Origin: Chara braunii
Taxonomy: Eukaryota > Streptophyta > Charophyceae > Charales > Characeae
Length of the DNA: 30,000 nt
Assembly: GCA_003427395.1 (NCBI GenBank)
Contig: BFEA01000259.1
Span: 1,833,845 to 1,863,844, forward strand
Direction: 5' to 3'
Shown: piece after piece, positions 10,434 through 20,490 of the stretch
Position numbering within the stretch: position 1 is the first letter of the stretch
How the letters are laid out: each line of letters starts with the position of its first letter
Made by a program: the position numbers and the translations under genes
Notes under the pieces: model-generated
Told to the model about the DNA's origin: nothing
Databases searched by the model: none
What the model saw: the letters and a program-made list of their open reading frames with translations, nothing else

Positions 10434-10730
10434 TCTGCCGGAACCTAGACGAGGTTCTGGTGGCAGGGAACCATCATGTATACCATCTTTCTGTCTGTTT
10501 GATCCCACTACGCTCCTGTTTGACTATCTCCCTTTAGTTTGACTGATTGTATGCATGTGATCCCCTATGATTTTGTATTCTTTTCAGGATTCAATCGGAA
10601 TGAAAGGAAGGAATGTGTGTGTGTGTGAAACTTAAGTTTCTCTTTATTTCGACTGAAAGCAGATTAAGGGATGAACAGGGGGAAGGTGGGAGGAAGGCAG
10701 TTTGCATGCATTTGACCGGGTCAATCAAAG

Positions 10731-11505
10731 ATTGGACATTGTTTCTAAGCTGAATGACCCAGGGCTATGTCTATTTAACTGTTTTGTGAAGGACCAAACA
10801 TTGTTTCTAAGTTGAATGACATGATTGCTGTGTTTATTTCTGAGGGTTTGTTTGGTTGTCAGTGATCTTTGAAACCAAGCATTGTTTCTAAATGAATGGT
10901 TTGGTCTGTCTGTTTCTTTTGGGGTTTTTGACTGAAGTTGGGATGAAGAATCAAATTTCATGCTTTGAATGATTTGATGATAGGCTGAACATTGTTTCTA
11001 AGCTGAATGGTTCAACCTCTTGTTTTATTTATGAGGGAGGGTTTTTTGTCTAAGGCTAAGCATTGTTTCTAAGTTGAATGGTTTAACCCGAAAACCACAC
11101 ATATAAGTATAAATTGAGTATAACAGATAATACGTTATTTATACTTGCATGTGAACTGACAGTTGAGCATTGTTTCTAAGCTGAATTGTCCAGCGCTAAG
11201 CCATATCATCAAGAAGAGAAGGAAAATTACGAAGTATAATTGGAAGTCATCTGGGCAAGTTAAAGATTGTTTCTAAGCTAAATGGCTCAGTCCCCTATCC
11301 ATATTTTCATTTTTTGTTGAGAACAAAGTCAATAATTACTAAACTTTGACTATTAAACAGTTCAGGGTGACTAGACATTGTTTCTAAGCTGAATGATCTA
11401 GTCATATGCCCAAAGAAGAGAAACGTAGTTGTGCAACCTGTTCGTGTATATCCTAAGGCATGCTACACATTGTTTCTAAGCTGAATGGTCTAACACTATG
11501 CCATA
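10731..11505. repeat. Array of nine hairpins with conserved loop, set A
   Basis: The core ATTGTTTCTAAGCTGAAT, with small variants, starts at 10738, 10800, 10881, 10991, 11062, 11169, 11266, 11377 and 11469. Spacing is irregular (62 to 111 bp). Flanks differ between units but are often complementary. Unit 8 has TGACTAGA (11368-11375) against TCTAGTCA (11397-11404), a perfect match. Unit 4 has GGCTGAAC (10983-10990) against GTTCAACC (11010-11017), with one mismatch. Unit 3 has ACCAA against TTGGT, and unit 9 has an outer GGCAT against ATGCC. Unit 2 is weak. The arrangement suggests RNA or single-stranded DNA hairpins whose loop is the selected part. The function is unknown. Confidence 0.85.
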
Positions 11506-11789
11506 TGTATGTTGGGTATAAAGGATAAATTATTTGAAAGTTTCATGAACTATTTATGAGGATTTGATTTGGGGCTGGTGATAGTACTTACCTTTGTGGT
11601 TTGACCTACATGTGGCTGAGTGAGATCACTACTAAGTCCGAGTTTCAGTTTGATAGGTAGTTGTTTTAGATGCTTGCCACATGCTAGAGCTATAGGAGTT
11701 AGTTTTAATTCTTGCAGTTTTTGACAGTTTTTTAGTTAAGTTTATTTTACGTAGGTCAATTTCTGCATTTTCAGGGATTTTTTTTTATG

Positions 11790-12330
11790 CTTGGTCTTGT
11801 ATAAATTTTTGATAAGCTACTTTCTCTATGGGAAGCACTGCCGAAATTTTTACAAAACCAGGGAGTTAGTTAAATTTTGACATTTCAAAGTTAAACTTGT
11901 CTAAATTTTATATATGACTTAGTAAAAATTTGGAAAGCTTTCGTTTTTAAAGGGAGTGTTGCCCAAATGTTTGCTAATTCAGGGAGTCAGACAAAGTTGG
12001 ACCTTCAAAGTCATTTAGATTCTGAACTTAGCTTTGTATAAATTTTGGAAAACCACTTTCTTTACGGGAAGCGCTGCCAAAATTTTTATAAATCTAAGAA
12101 GTTAGCTAAATTTTGTCTTGATTAAACTCAAGTTTTACTTTGAGTTCTTATCTGACTTAGTATAAATCTAGAAAGTCTACTTTTCTAAGGGAGATGCTGC
12201 CCAAATTTTTACTAATTCAGGGAGTTAGATAAAATTTGACTTTATAAAGTTGAGAATTATTTCAACTTTTCGTATTTGAGCTAGTATAAATTCTAAAAAG
12301 ACAGGTGGCGAGCCTGATAATTTACCCTAA
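11790..12330 (+). repeat. Tandem repeat of about 120 bp, about 4.5 units
   Basis: The landmark GGGA(A/G), followed within a few bases by TGCC, starts at 11830, 11952, 12066 and 12189, giving periods of 122, 114 and 123 bp. Each unit also carries AAATTTTTA, CAGGGAGTTAG and a TATAAATTT-like stretch. Repeat B retains only about two units (25,150-25,320), so copy number has changed since the copies diverged. Confidence 0.8.
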
Positions 12331-14041
12331 ATACGAGAGATTCTGTCAAAGGTCTACCTTTTCTTTGGACATTGACTTAGGGGTTGACCTAGACTTAGTT
12401 GATAGTTAACTTTGAGTGAAAATGTGTTTTGGAGGTTTATCCCCCATACATTGATATTAAGTTTGAGGATTGACTTGTCTTGTGATACATGTCTTTTTTA
12501 TTTTATCGTTTTGATTCAAGATTTGAACTAGTTTCATCTTGATCCCACGATGATTATCTTCTGTTATTACTGATAACAGGTCGATTGTCGATCCGTCGGT
12601 CTACGACTCAACTCCAATCCATTCTCATTACCGAACCTAAAAGGCTTTAGCCTTGGTGATTTCTATTGTTTTATTACGGTTTTCACCCGGACTTTTATTG
12701 AATGGTTATTTAACGAAGGTGCTTAGCATTTATTTTTGGAAGGTTGGACAAAGGTTGGGGTTTGCATGACTAAAGCGAGGGGTATGAGTATAGAGAATGG
12801 TTGAAGTTGACCCCGTGTAGTGCGTAGACTTCTGGTTGATTCTTTGATGTAATTGCAGGTATGTTTTGTGATTCGCACTTTGAAATTGACTGTCTGCGGT
12901 CACATACGTATATATGGCGGAGAGAAGTCCCACTGTGATTGTTAGAAGTGATCGTCACATATTTATTCCCCATTATACATATACGTACCCACTTACGTTT
13001 GAGTGTTTGCATCAAATACGAAGCCCCAATTTATGGGTTTTAACTTGGGTTGAGATTGAGAAAGGAAAGAAGATCCCCTTCCTTTATTGTTTTGCTTCTT
13101 AAAAAGTTTTTTCGTCGGACGTTGGTCTTGGGCCTGGATTCGAGGTCCTTGTCCAGGGCAATCCAGATCCTAGACTCCACGTGGAAGGGATCACCCCCCC
13201 GCGCAAAGCCAGTTTGCTTTGCCCACTGGGATACTTGGCCTAAAGACCGAAAGTGTTGCGGGGGCCAAATGACTATTCCTTCAGCCGTGCAAAATCGTGA
13301 AGGGCTCGACCCTCACGATACTTCGAGATTGACACTTGAGTATCAGCAACGGTACTCGCATCCACGAGGGACCGCTTGATTATGGGCACTACATAGTACG
13401 CCATCATTGCAACTGCTTGCATATTCATGCATTGCTAGTCGATATGAGAAGACCCTGCGTCAGCGTGGTTTTCATAATAAGTTTCGCGCGCGTCGCCTAT
13501 CTGATTTCGGCGTCGGAAGGTTATGGGATGGATAGAAAAGGGATTAGGAGTATTGCTGTGTTGTTTGTTTTGTGTCGTTCTATATGCGTGAACGATGTAG
13601 TATACGCATGGTATGTGGGAGGCGTCCTAGTCGACCGATGACGAGTCGCGCTTGGGACTTCAAACCCCCTGTGCGCTGGTTTGCATGAGGGTTCTATAGA
13701 GGCGTAAGACTGCACGTACCCCCTATGCTACAGCGAACGAGAAAACGCGCTCGACTGGTCCACCTCTGCGATTGCAACTGTTTAACTTTTGTACTATGGA
13801 CTAGTAGCTCGGCGGGGATATGCCCACCGAAGGGAGGTGATAGCTCCTGCAGATGGACGCAAGTCGTGCCTCTCGTAGACCCTAAACTGTCGTAGGGGTT
13901 CGCGAGAGGTATGGATGGCGCACTTGGCCGGAGCGGCTTGTGGAAGCTCCATGTGTATCACGACGAGGTAGACTCAACTCCTACGTGATGTGGCTGGGAG
14001 GGTCCCGCCCTACGTGGTGCAGGACCCATGCGCTCGACAGG

Positions 14042-14060
14042 TGACGTTGTTGCCGGGGAT
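14042..14060 (+). promoter_or_regulatory. Primer-binding site complementary to tRNA-Asp
   Basis: The 19 bases TGACGTTGTTGCCGGGGAT match the sequence complementary to the 3' end of plant tRNA-Asp at 16 of 19 positions, including 12 contiguous bases (GTTGCCGGGGAT). All three differences are transitions. It lies two bases after the CA that ends repeat A and about 385 bases upstream of the gag start, the usual LTR, primer-binding site, leader, gag order. In family knowledge, tRNA-Asp priming is used by several plant Ty3/gypsy lineages. Confidence 0.8.
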
Positions 14061-14444
14061 AATGGTTGCCTACCGTTGTCCCTGGTGGAACGAAATCCGG
14101 GTATAAGAAAGTGGGAAAATAGGCATGTGGGGAAAAAAAGTGTATAACTTATAAGGGTGACTAGGTGGAGTACTATTAATAAATTATTATATGTGTTTCT
14201 TTTAATTGATAGTCTCTTTGAATTATTATGGGTAAAATTTTGTTTCTTTAAGATGTAAGATAAGTCAGTGGAAGGGACAAGTTGGCCGAGGTAAGTTGAG
14301 GAAGGGAAAAAGGGATAGTGTCTGGTAAGTTTGGTTATGATTAAGCCAAGTAAGAAGTCAGGCGAAGAGATGTGATATGTCAGATTGTTGAATGAAGTTT
14401 TTATCCTTTCTTATCAGGGAAGTTGAGCTTGACAACCAGCCAAA
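14061..14444 (+). other. Gag leader with a candidate intron
   Basis: This untranslated leader separates the primer-binding site from the gag ATG. It carries a perfect splice donor AGGTAAGT at 14,289-14,296, a second donor-like TGGTAAGT at 14,323-14,330, and a strong acceptor (T/C-rich tract ending TTATCAG at 14,411-14,417). A 127-nt intron, 14,291-14,417, would leave 27 bases before the ATG. Splicing is inferred from motifs only. Confidence 0.5.
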
Positions 14445-16510
14445 ATGTTAGGCGGTATAGCCGACGGTGCGGGGAAAGCCCTAACGATCGAGGATCTGGT
14501 CGAAGCCTTGGACAGGCGAGAGAGGGCACAAAGCAACGTTCCTAAAGTCAACACCTTCCACTTCCATGGAGAACGAGTTTCATAATGGTTAGAGTTGGTC
14601 GAACAACATTGGTGGGTCTATCTGATGCAGAAAAGTTCCAGTATATTCCAAAGTATGTGCTTCATGGGCATCATAAGAAAGTGAAAAAGGTTGTAATTGT
14701 AGCGAATGGTAGTTGGGTAAGATTAAGAGATGGCACGTAGAGAAAATTCAGATTGGGCGATGACCTATTGACTACAGTGGATTTGGAAGCAATGAATAGG
14801 GATGACTTCACCACCGTCGGGGCTCTTGTACAATAATTGAAAAAGAAGGCGAGAAAGGTCCCAGAGATTTCAGAAGAAGCACAGTGTGCTATCTTTCTGG
14901 GACTGTTTAATGCTTCGAAGGCTTATGAGCTGACGAGCCATGGAGGACGCAGCGGAAAACTCACTCGAGCCACGATCGATAAGGGTGTGGAAGAAAGGAG
15001 TGTGCACCAGGTGGAGCAATACCAGATGCACCAACAGAGGCGAAAAAGGAAAGAGCGTGATGCGACTACCTCAGGACCCCCAAGGGTAAAAAGGATAATC
15101 ACGGATGTAGTCGCGGAGTTCGGCTATGGAAAGGATACCGTAATACAGACGAAGGTAGTGACCACGGTTTAAGAAAAGAGAAAGGAGCCGAAGGTAGAGG
15201 AAGTCGTTCAAGAATAGTGATAAGAAGAGGAGTCAGTGCCCCAACATCTTTTGAAAGCACGGAGCAAGCAGTGTAATTTGGCACAAGGCGGGCAGGGCTC
15301 CGAAAAAGGCCAGGCGCCCCCAACATTGGCAATGGCCTCGCCAAGTGCGGAAGCTCCGTCGAATAGTGCGGGACCCCGCAAGCAGGGGCGCCTCCATATG
15401 GAAAGTGGCCATGATCCATATTTAACACTTTTGTGCCATGGGGTGGTCCGGCTTCGTCTGGTCAGATGGTACCCTACTTAGGACCTCAATCGAGTATGTC
15501 GCTGTCGAGCTACCCCGCAGTACAGGCCCAACCTATGGTGCCACCTCCATGGCCCGCACCAAGTTCGCAAGCCAGCGTGGCCGGAGGAGGGAATCAAGGC
15601 CGGACAATCAAGGGAATGGAGGGAGAGGCGGCGGATAGGGCGAGGTAGGAATGGCGGAGGCCGAGGGGACCAATGAAACAATCAAGATCATAAGGATCAA
15701 GGCAACCAAGGGGTTGAAGGGTATGAGAGAACTCGTTTTGATTGGAGAAATGCTATTTGCAGGTATTGTGCCAAGCAAGGCCATACAATACGTTTCTGCA
15801 ATAAGAGACAGGAGGATGAGAGAGTCAGACTGGAGTAGCGAACATGGACGGAGATATATATGATTAGTTCGAGGAATACATTGACCCTAAGGTCCCAGGC
15901 GGAGCTAGGGAAGAAGCTCTTAGACGGGTAGCCGCGTGGTCAGCGCAACCAGCCATGTTCAGGCTGTGGCAAGCGAAGGAGGACCCACCTCTAAGAGTGG
16001 AGGAGGTGGAGGAGAGCGAGGAACTGACCCAACGACCACGAGCAGGGATCCTGAGGGAAGAGCCCATTACTGTTGAATCAGACGAAGCGGACTCTGATGA
16101 AAAAATGGAGTCAGCATCGACCCTCTTATGTAAGATGGAGGATCTATGGGCAAAGATGGGGAGATAACCGCGAAAGCTGGTAGGTATATGTGAAGAAGTA
16201 AAAGAATGGAGAACCGGTATCCCCAAGTTATTCCTTTATGAGTCCGGTCCAGAATCGGTACCTGCACGACAAGGGTACCCTGAAGTAGCGACAGTAGGAT
16301 CCGGCCCAAGGTCCGGTACGATCTATAGGTCGCCTACGACACAAGGAAGAGATGCGTTAGCAGCCCAGACCAGGGGCGAAGCTAAGGAAAGTGCTAGTAA
16401 GGAGCCTCCTCGAAGAGAACCTGAGTCAGAACGAAGAAAGGAACTTTCACCCTATTTTTATGGGCGGCCCGACCGTGCAAGGAACAGGAAACGTCCCAGC
16501 CAAAATAAAA
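14445..16510 (+). pseudogene. Retrotransposon gag remnant with CCHC zinc knuckle
   Basis: The start ATG at 14,445 opens a frame (MLGGIADGAGKALTIEDLVE) that resembles retrotransposon capsid N-termini, with a stop at 14,583. After a probable 1-bp deletion near 14,604-14,608, the capsid-like reading continues in another frame (LVGLSDAEKFQ, LGDDLLTTVDLEAMN) through stops at 14,738, 14,834, 15,170 and three consecutive stops at 15,215-15,223. A Lys/Arg-rich stretch and a Pro/Gly-rich linker (15,430-15,650) follow. A perfect CX2CX4HX4C knuckle (CRYCAKQGHTIRFC) lies at 15,758-15,799. An acidic segment (15,955-16,165) and a Pro/Arg-rich tail run to about 16,510. At least three frame changes and eleven stops make it dead. 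Protease and pol do not follow. The product would have packaged the element's RNA. The element is distinct from the chromovirus pol upstream, or at least not contiguous with it. Confidence 0.85.
15758..15799 (+). other. CCHC zinc knuckle (nucleocapsid) within gag remnant
   Basis: Fourteen codons encode CX2CX4HX4C with all four zinc ligands intact. In retroelements this motif binds the genomic RNA. It lies in a different frame from both the linker upstream and the acidic region downstream, which documents the frameshifts. Confidence 0.93.
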
Positions 16511-18845
16511 GAAGAAAAAAAAAAATCCAAAAAACAACTATGCTATGTAGAAAAATAAACCAACTTTTGTCTTAGGATCACATCGAAATTCGTTACCAAA
16601 TTTAAAATAAAAATTTAACTTAAGAAGTAATTTTATTTATTTTTATTTTTTTATTTCTTTTTGGCCCGGTTGGACAAGTGGACCTGAGCAACTCTGATAG
16701 CCTAGGTTTTTAATTATTTTTGACCAGGCCGGGCAAGTTGCCCCAGGTCATTTTGGTAGCCTAGATCAATACTGAAATTTTTCTGTTTTTTCTTGAATCC
16801 TCATACACCACTCATGCCTCATCTCTTCTAGGAGGTCGAAATCCAGTTACTCTTTAAGCAGAGAAAAATATTGGAAAGGTAAGAGGATCAAGAACAGAAA
16901 GACTTCCTTGCCCTAAGGCTAAGGTACTAAGTGTGGTGGGTGTTTTCGACCGCTGGAGGAAGACTGACAAAACTTTGTATGTTCAATGTACTCCTTTAGT
17001 TAAGAGATGTTCAACATACCTTATTGCTCTGAAGGTTGTATACAAAATCTTTCTCCTTTCTAGTTGTCAGCGATAAGGAATTAAACAGCTGCAGCCAGAA
17101 AGTAAGTTTTACGTGCGCCCCGCACATGGGACTCTCATAGCCCTGTAGCGCAATAATAAGTAAGATATGAACAACTTTGACTTTGAGACCACCCTCGCGG
17201 AGTCGGAGTGCGTCAACCTGCGCTATTGACTAATGTGTTTGAGGTTAGTTAATCGAAGGTGATTCTCGTCATATAGCGGTACACGTGGTATAACGCGTAA
17301 GACTTACCCATAGATGCATTAAACCTTGACGCACCGATCTCCTGCATGGACTTACGATTCAGCCCAGTTTGGTGGGACAAATGTTTACGCATGTCATGCT
17401 TACATATTCCACATTACTTTTTTGACAAAAAAATGTACGTGTGTTCTGTTCCAATTACCTCCGAAAATTGAATTTTCAAAAATCGCTTGTTTTTTTCAAA
17501 TGTAACACATATTCAAACACAACGTACATAAAAATCCAGGAAAAAATGTTATCCAACAATGCAATACAACACAACTTTTGTCTGAGGATCTTGTTTAAAT
17601 TCATAACCAAATTTAAAAAAAAAATAAAAACGAGGATAACAATATATTTTACGACATGAAAATTTCATTTAATGTTTTTTTTAGAATGTCGATTTTCAAA
17701 AAATATGTTGTACAAAATTGCAATGCAAACAACTTTTGTCTGTTGGCGAAATTTTCAAAAACAATAGAGGTCCTACAAACTTATGAAAAGTTGTACCCTA
17801 AAACTAGTTATATAATGTACGTATATTATATTCGAATATAACATACTCGTATGTTGTATTCATATACAAGGTACATACGTTTTTTTTCTTTTCGGGTGAA
17901 GAAGATAGGTACCATTTATTCCTATCCCATACCTTTTCATTGCGTGAGGCTTGCGCAACGGGTCGTGAGAGTTTAAATATATGTGAACTAGCGTATCTAT
18001 ATCACCATAGTTTCCAAACATGCGAAAAACTCACGATTGATCGTCATTCCAATATACTAGATAGTAACCATAAATATGAATGACCTCACATAGGTTCCAG
18101 GGTTGCATACAACACTCAAAGACCAGTTGAGCAAAAATCACAAAGTTGACACCCTTGCGAAGTGGAGCAATTGAAGATATAAACCTTCAACCTTAGTGTT
18201 GTCTGTCATAAAAGCGGACCATGGTTGGTAGTGAATGAATGTATTCACCATGAGAGTGACCTTATGGTTAAATAAGGATCTTGAATTATGGTCGAGGACA
18301 CACTCGCCCAACTAACAACTTTAACGAGGAGAATTTACATAGGTTGCTTGGTTTCAAACCGCCTTAAACCTAGATTGGCCTCGAGCTAGAGGGAGGTTTT
18401 CTTAGAACTAAAAAGATGAAAATTCAACTTGACTGAAGGTTTAGACTTATTTTAGCCCTAGAAGGATGAAAATTCAATTTATCTACATCTGACCTAAGTG
18501 AGTTTTAAATAAAAAGCGTAAAGGTTATAAATAGAGATGTAGAACCCATAAATTTTCTCATGATGTACTTGCATAGTGCAAACAGATTCATGTCATGCAT
18601 TTAATCGAATCAATCTGTTATTATCACCTCACCTTGCCCCATACTCCCCCAAGCCTCTCGTAGCAAATCATTTCAGATCGATGACGCAGTAGCTCAACAC
18701 AATTGAAGTCAAAAGAGAAGTCTATGACATCCAAAGGACAAATCAGATCACACATACTTAGTCTAAAGGATGTTGGACCTAATAAGAAGTAGCATGTAAA
18801 AGGGATAAAGTTATCACACTTTGCTAGATGGGCGTTGGACATGTT
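16510..18845. other. AT-rich intergenic region with small repeats
   Basis: I recognise no gene. A repeat of about 60 bp is duplicated at about 16,662-16,770 (GGCCCGG or GGCCGGGC, then CAAGT, CCAGGTC or ACCTGAG, then GATAGCCTAG or GGTAGCCTAG). An AT-rich motif containing CAACTTTTGTCT recurs at 16,561, 17,572 and 17,731, the first two followed by AGGATC and then ACCAAATTTAAA. A 55-bp duplication with GATGAAAATTCAA occurs at about 18,413 and 18,468. The 60- to 75-codon frames here are composed of low-complexity A/T codons and are not convincing. Confidence 0.55.
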
Positions 18846-18849
18846 TCCA

Positions 18850-18971
18850 ACAGATGCCGCTGCCAGCTAATAGATAGGAGCCGCCCACTACCAGGTAGTA
18901 CTATTGGGGGGTGCTCTTACTACCACCCGATAGTATGATCCCCGATGGTGTTTGTAAAAAAAAAAAAAAAG
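18850..18971 (+). repeat. Possible short retroposon with poly(A) tail
   Basis: A GC-richer island of about 105 bp in AT-rich DNA ends in an A-run at 18,957-18,971. It contains an imperfect hairpin with TACTAT followed by a G-run on one arm and CACCCGATAGTA on the other (about 18,898-18,936). The poly(A) end suggests retroposition. No tRNA- or 5S-like head is recognisable. Confidence 0.35.
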
Positions 18972-18972
18972 A

Positions 18973-20340
18973 ACTATCTACAAACGTTACCTTATTTTGA
19001 TTGATAAAATTATATTTGTATGATGACACAGGAACATGCTTATTCTTTAGCTGCTGAAAACTTTATAATTGTGAAGTACCATTACGAGTTCAATATATAC
19101 GAGTGTTATTTTGTGAGATTACCCGGATCTTAAATCATCTACTTGCATTAACCACCTATGTTATAGATGCAGGAGCATTAAATACATATTTCAAATCTTT
19201 TTTTTAATTATTGACCATCGTAATAGTTGATTCCACAGAAACTCTTGAAATCAATCATCAAACATATAAATGTTGTATAATTGTGAACTTTGAGACATGA
19301 ACCAAATTATAACGACGTTTTACCTTAACAAAGAAACATTACATATACCGATTGAGGGGGAAAACGAAAGTTGGTAGCCTAACCGACATGGTACTTAAAA
19401 CTTTTATAAAGAGGTGAGTAATGCACATCTGTTAATAATCGCAATTACTTACTTATTCCCTTTTAAGTTGTGAGTTGCTTGGTAGTCTGCAAAGTCTCTT
19501 CTGATACTTGGACCATTTGTGGACTATCGAGTAACCACTGTCGCCGACAAGCTTTTGTGGTCGAATAGGTAGAATGTGATTGGGCGCATACTCACACTGC
19601 AACCTATTGTAACAAGGATTACATATTTGCTGAACTTTGCAGGTCACACGAGGACGCGCCACTGCTCAAATATAGCATTTTACGCAATAAAATGTAAGCA
19701 ACATGTTGGGCCTCGAGGTAGTATTTTGTTGAAACCTCCAGAAGTGTCAACGAACACTTTTCTGTTTTTCATTGTTTCTTGGGGGGAAAAAATGGAAGTC
19801 AAAATATGTTAGGTGAGCAATACCTGTAGCAATTAGACCAGTGAAGTTTCTACCAGGTAAAGAAAGAAAGAAACAACGACGTCCACATCAAATTTAAAGT
19901 TAACAAAGACAAAAAAAACTTATATAATCATGTTTTCTCCTCTATTTTTTGTCACAAAAAAAAAAACACACTAAATCTGTGTTTGTAAGTTTTAAGTGGA
20001 GACAATACTCTGATGAATGGGTTTGAGGTGTGGGTAGGATTAGGAACTAGAATCACCCAGGAAGGAAACAACGTTTTCTTATGTATTGCGTTGAGTAAGG
20101 GCACACATACCAGGGCTTGAAGAGCAGAAACCAGAATTTAAAGTGACAATAACATATGATGCAATCTGCTTTCTCATCCAAATTCACAGATGAAATCTCA
20201 TTTCGGGAGAAGATGTCGTAGCGTGGGTGTCAAATAGGCAAAAAAATATAAAATGGTAGTCTGCACATCACGACCTTCGGTCTTTCAAAGTCGTGTTCTG
20301 TTCAAATTTTTATTGCCTTTTTAAACTCGGTGCGTGACTT
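18973..20340. other. Unassigned AT-rich region
   Basis: I see no recognisable gene. A minus-strand frame of 69 codons at 19,453-19,662 has four Cys residues (CKVQQICNPC and others) but matches nothing I know. A short hairpin CACGAC/GTCGTG lies at 20,269-20,295. Confidence 0.4.
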
Positions 20341-20344
20341 ACCT

Positions 20345-20490
20345 CCCGGTACATCTTTTGTTTGCCTACTCAAAACTTGGGCTTGACTGACACGTACTTA
20401 CAAAGAAAAAGAGACAAATTCGTTTAATCACAAAAGAGTTTTGAATTAGCAAAAAAAACATGCGTAGGCAAAAAAAATAACTACCGGGCT
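20345..20490. repeat. Imperfect foldback element
   Basis: The left arm (about 20,345-20,377: CCCGGTA, then T-rich, TTTGCCTAC, CAAAAC) is complementary with gaps to the right arm (about 20,436-20,490: GTTTTG, GTAGGCAAA, TACCGGG). A loop of about 60 bp separates them. It is compatible with a decayed MITE. A TA microsatellite follows nearby at 20,677-20,696. Confidence 0.4.

Larger units (their letters stand above)
7150..14039 (+). mobile_element. Repeat A: 6.9-kb noncoding repeat, candidate giant LTR
   Basis: About 6.9 kb without a convincing gene. It is matched in inverted orientation by repeat B (23,170-29,095), and aligned blocks reach roughly 85% identity by eye (for example 12,774-12,903 against 24,551-24,680). 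In order it holds a tRNA-like segment, a purine-rich degenerate tandem region (8,200-8,900), a region with repeated ACTTACC motifs (9,100-9,910), a conserved 72-nt block (10,362-10,433), the hairpin array (10,731-11,505), a tandem repeat of about 120 bp (11,790-12,330) and a right end finishing GCTCGACA at 14,032-14,039. A primer-binding site for tRNA-Asp begins three bases later, which is why I interpret the right end as an LTR end. TGTCG at 7,174 mirrors the CGACA end but lies within the tRNA-like segment, so the left border is uncertain. Confidence 0.65.

Noticed and set aside
10731-11505. CRISPR array
   Set aside because: The repeat core is short and spacing varies from 62 to 111 bp. The flanks are complementary arms rather than unique spacers, and the context is eukaryotic.
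10731-11505. Integron attC-like sites
   Set aside because: attC sites conserve the outer ends and vary inside, which is the reverse of this array. No integron integrase is present.
13050-13641. Two plus-strand frames of 100-109 codons
   Set aside because: They lie within the A/B repeat, and the corresponding region of repeat B has indels and a microsatellite that destroy the frames.
14445-16510. Gag and the upstream pol as halves of one element
   Set aside because: They are separated by more than 10 kb containing an inverted LTR pair and repeat A, and the gag follows its own LTR and primer-binding site.
19453-19662. Cys-containing minus-strand frame as a zinc-finger transposase
   Set aside because: Cys spacing fits no family I know, it is only 69 codons long, and no extension is found in adjacent frames.
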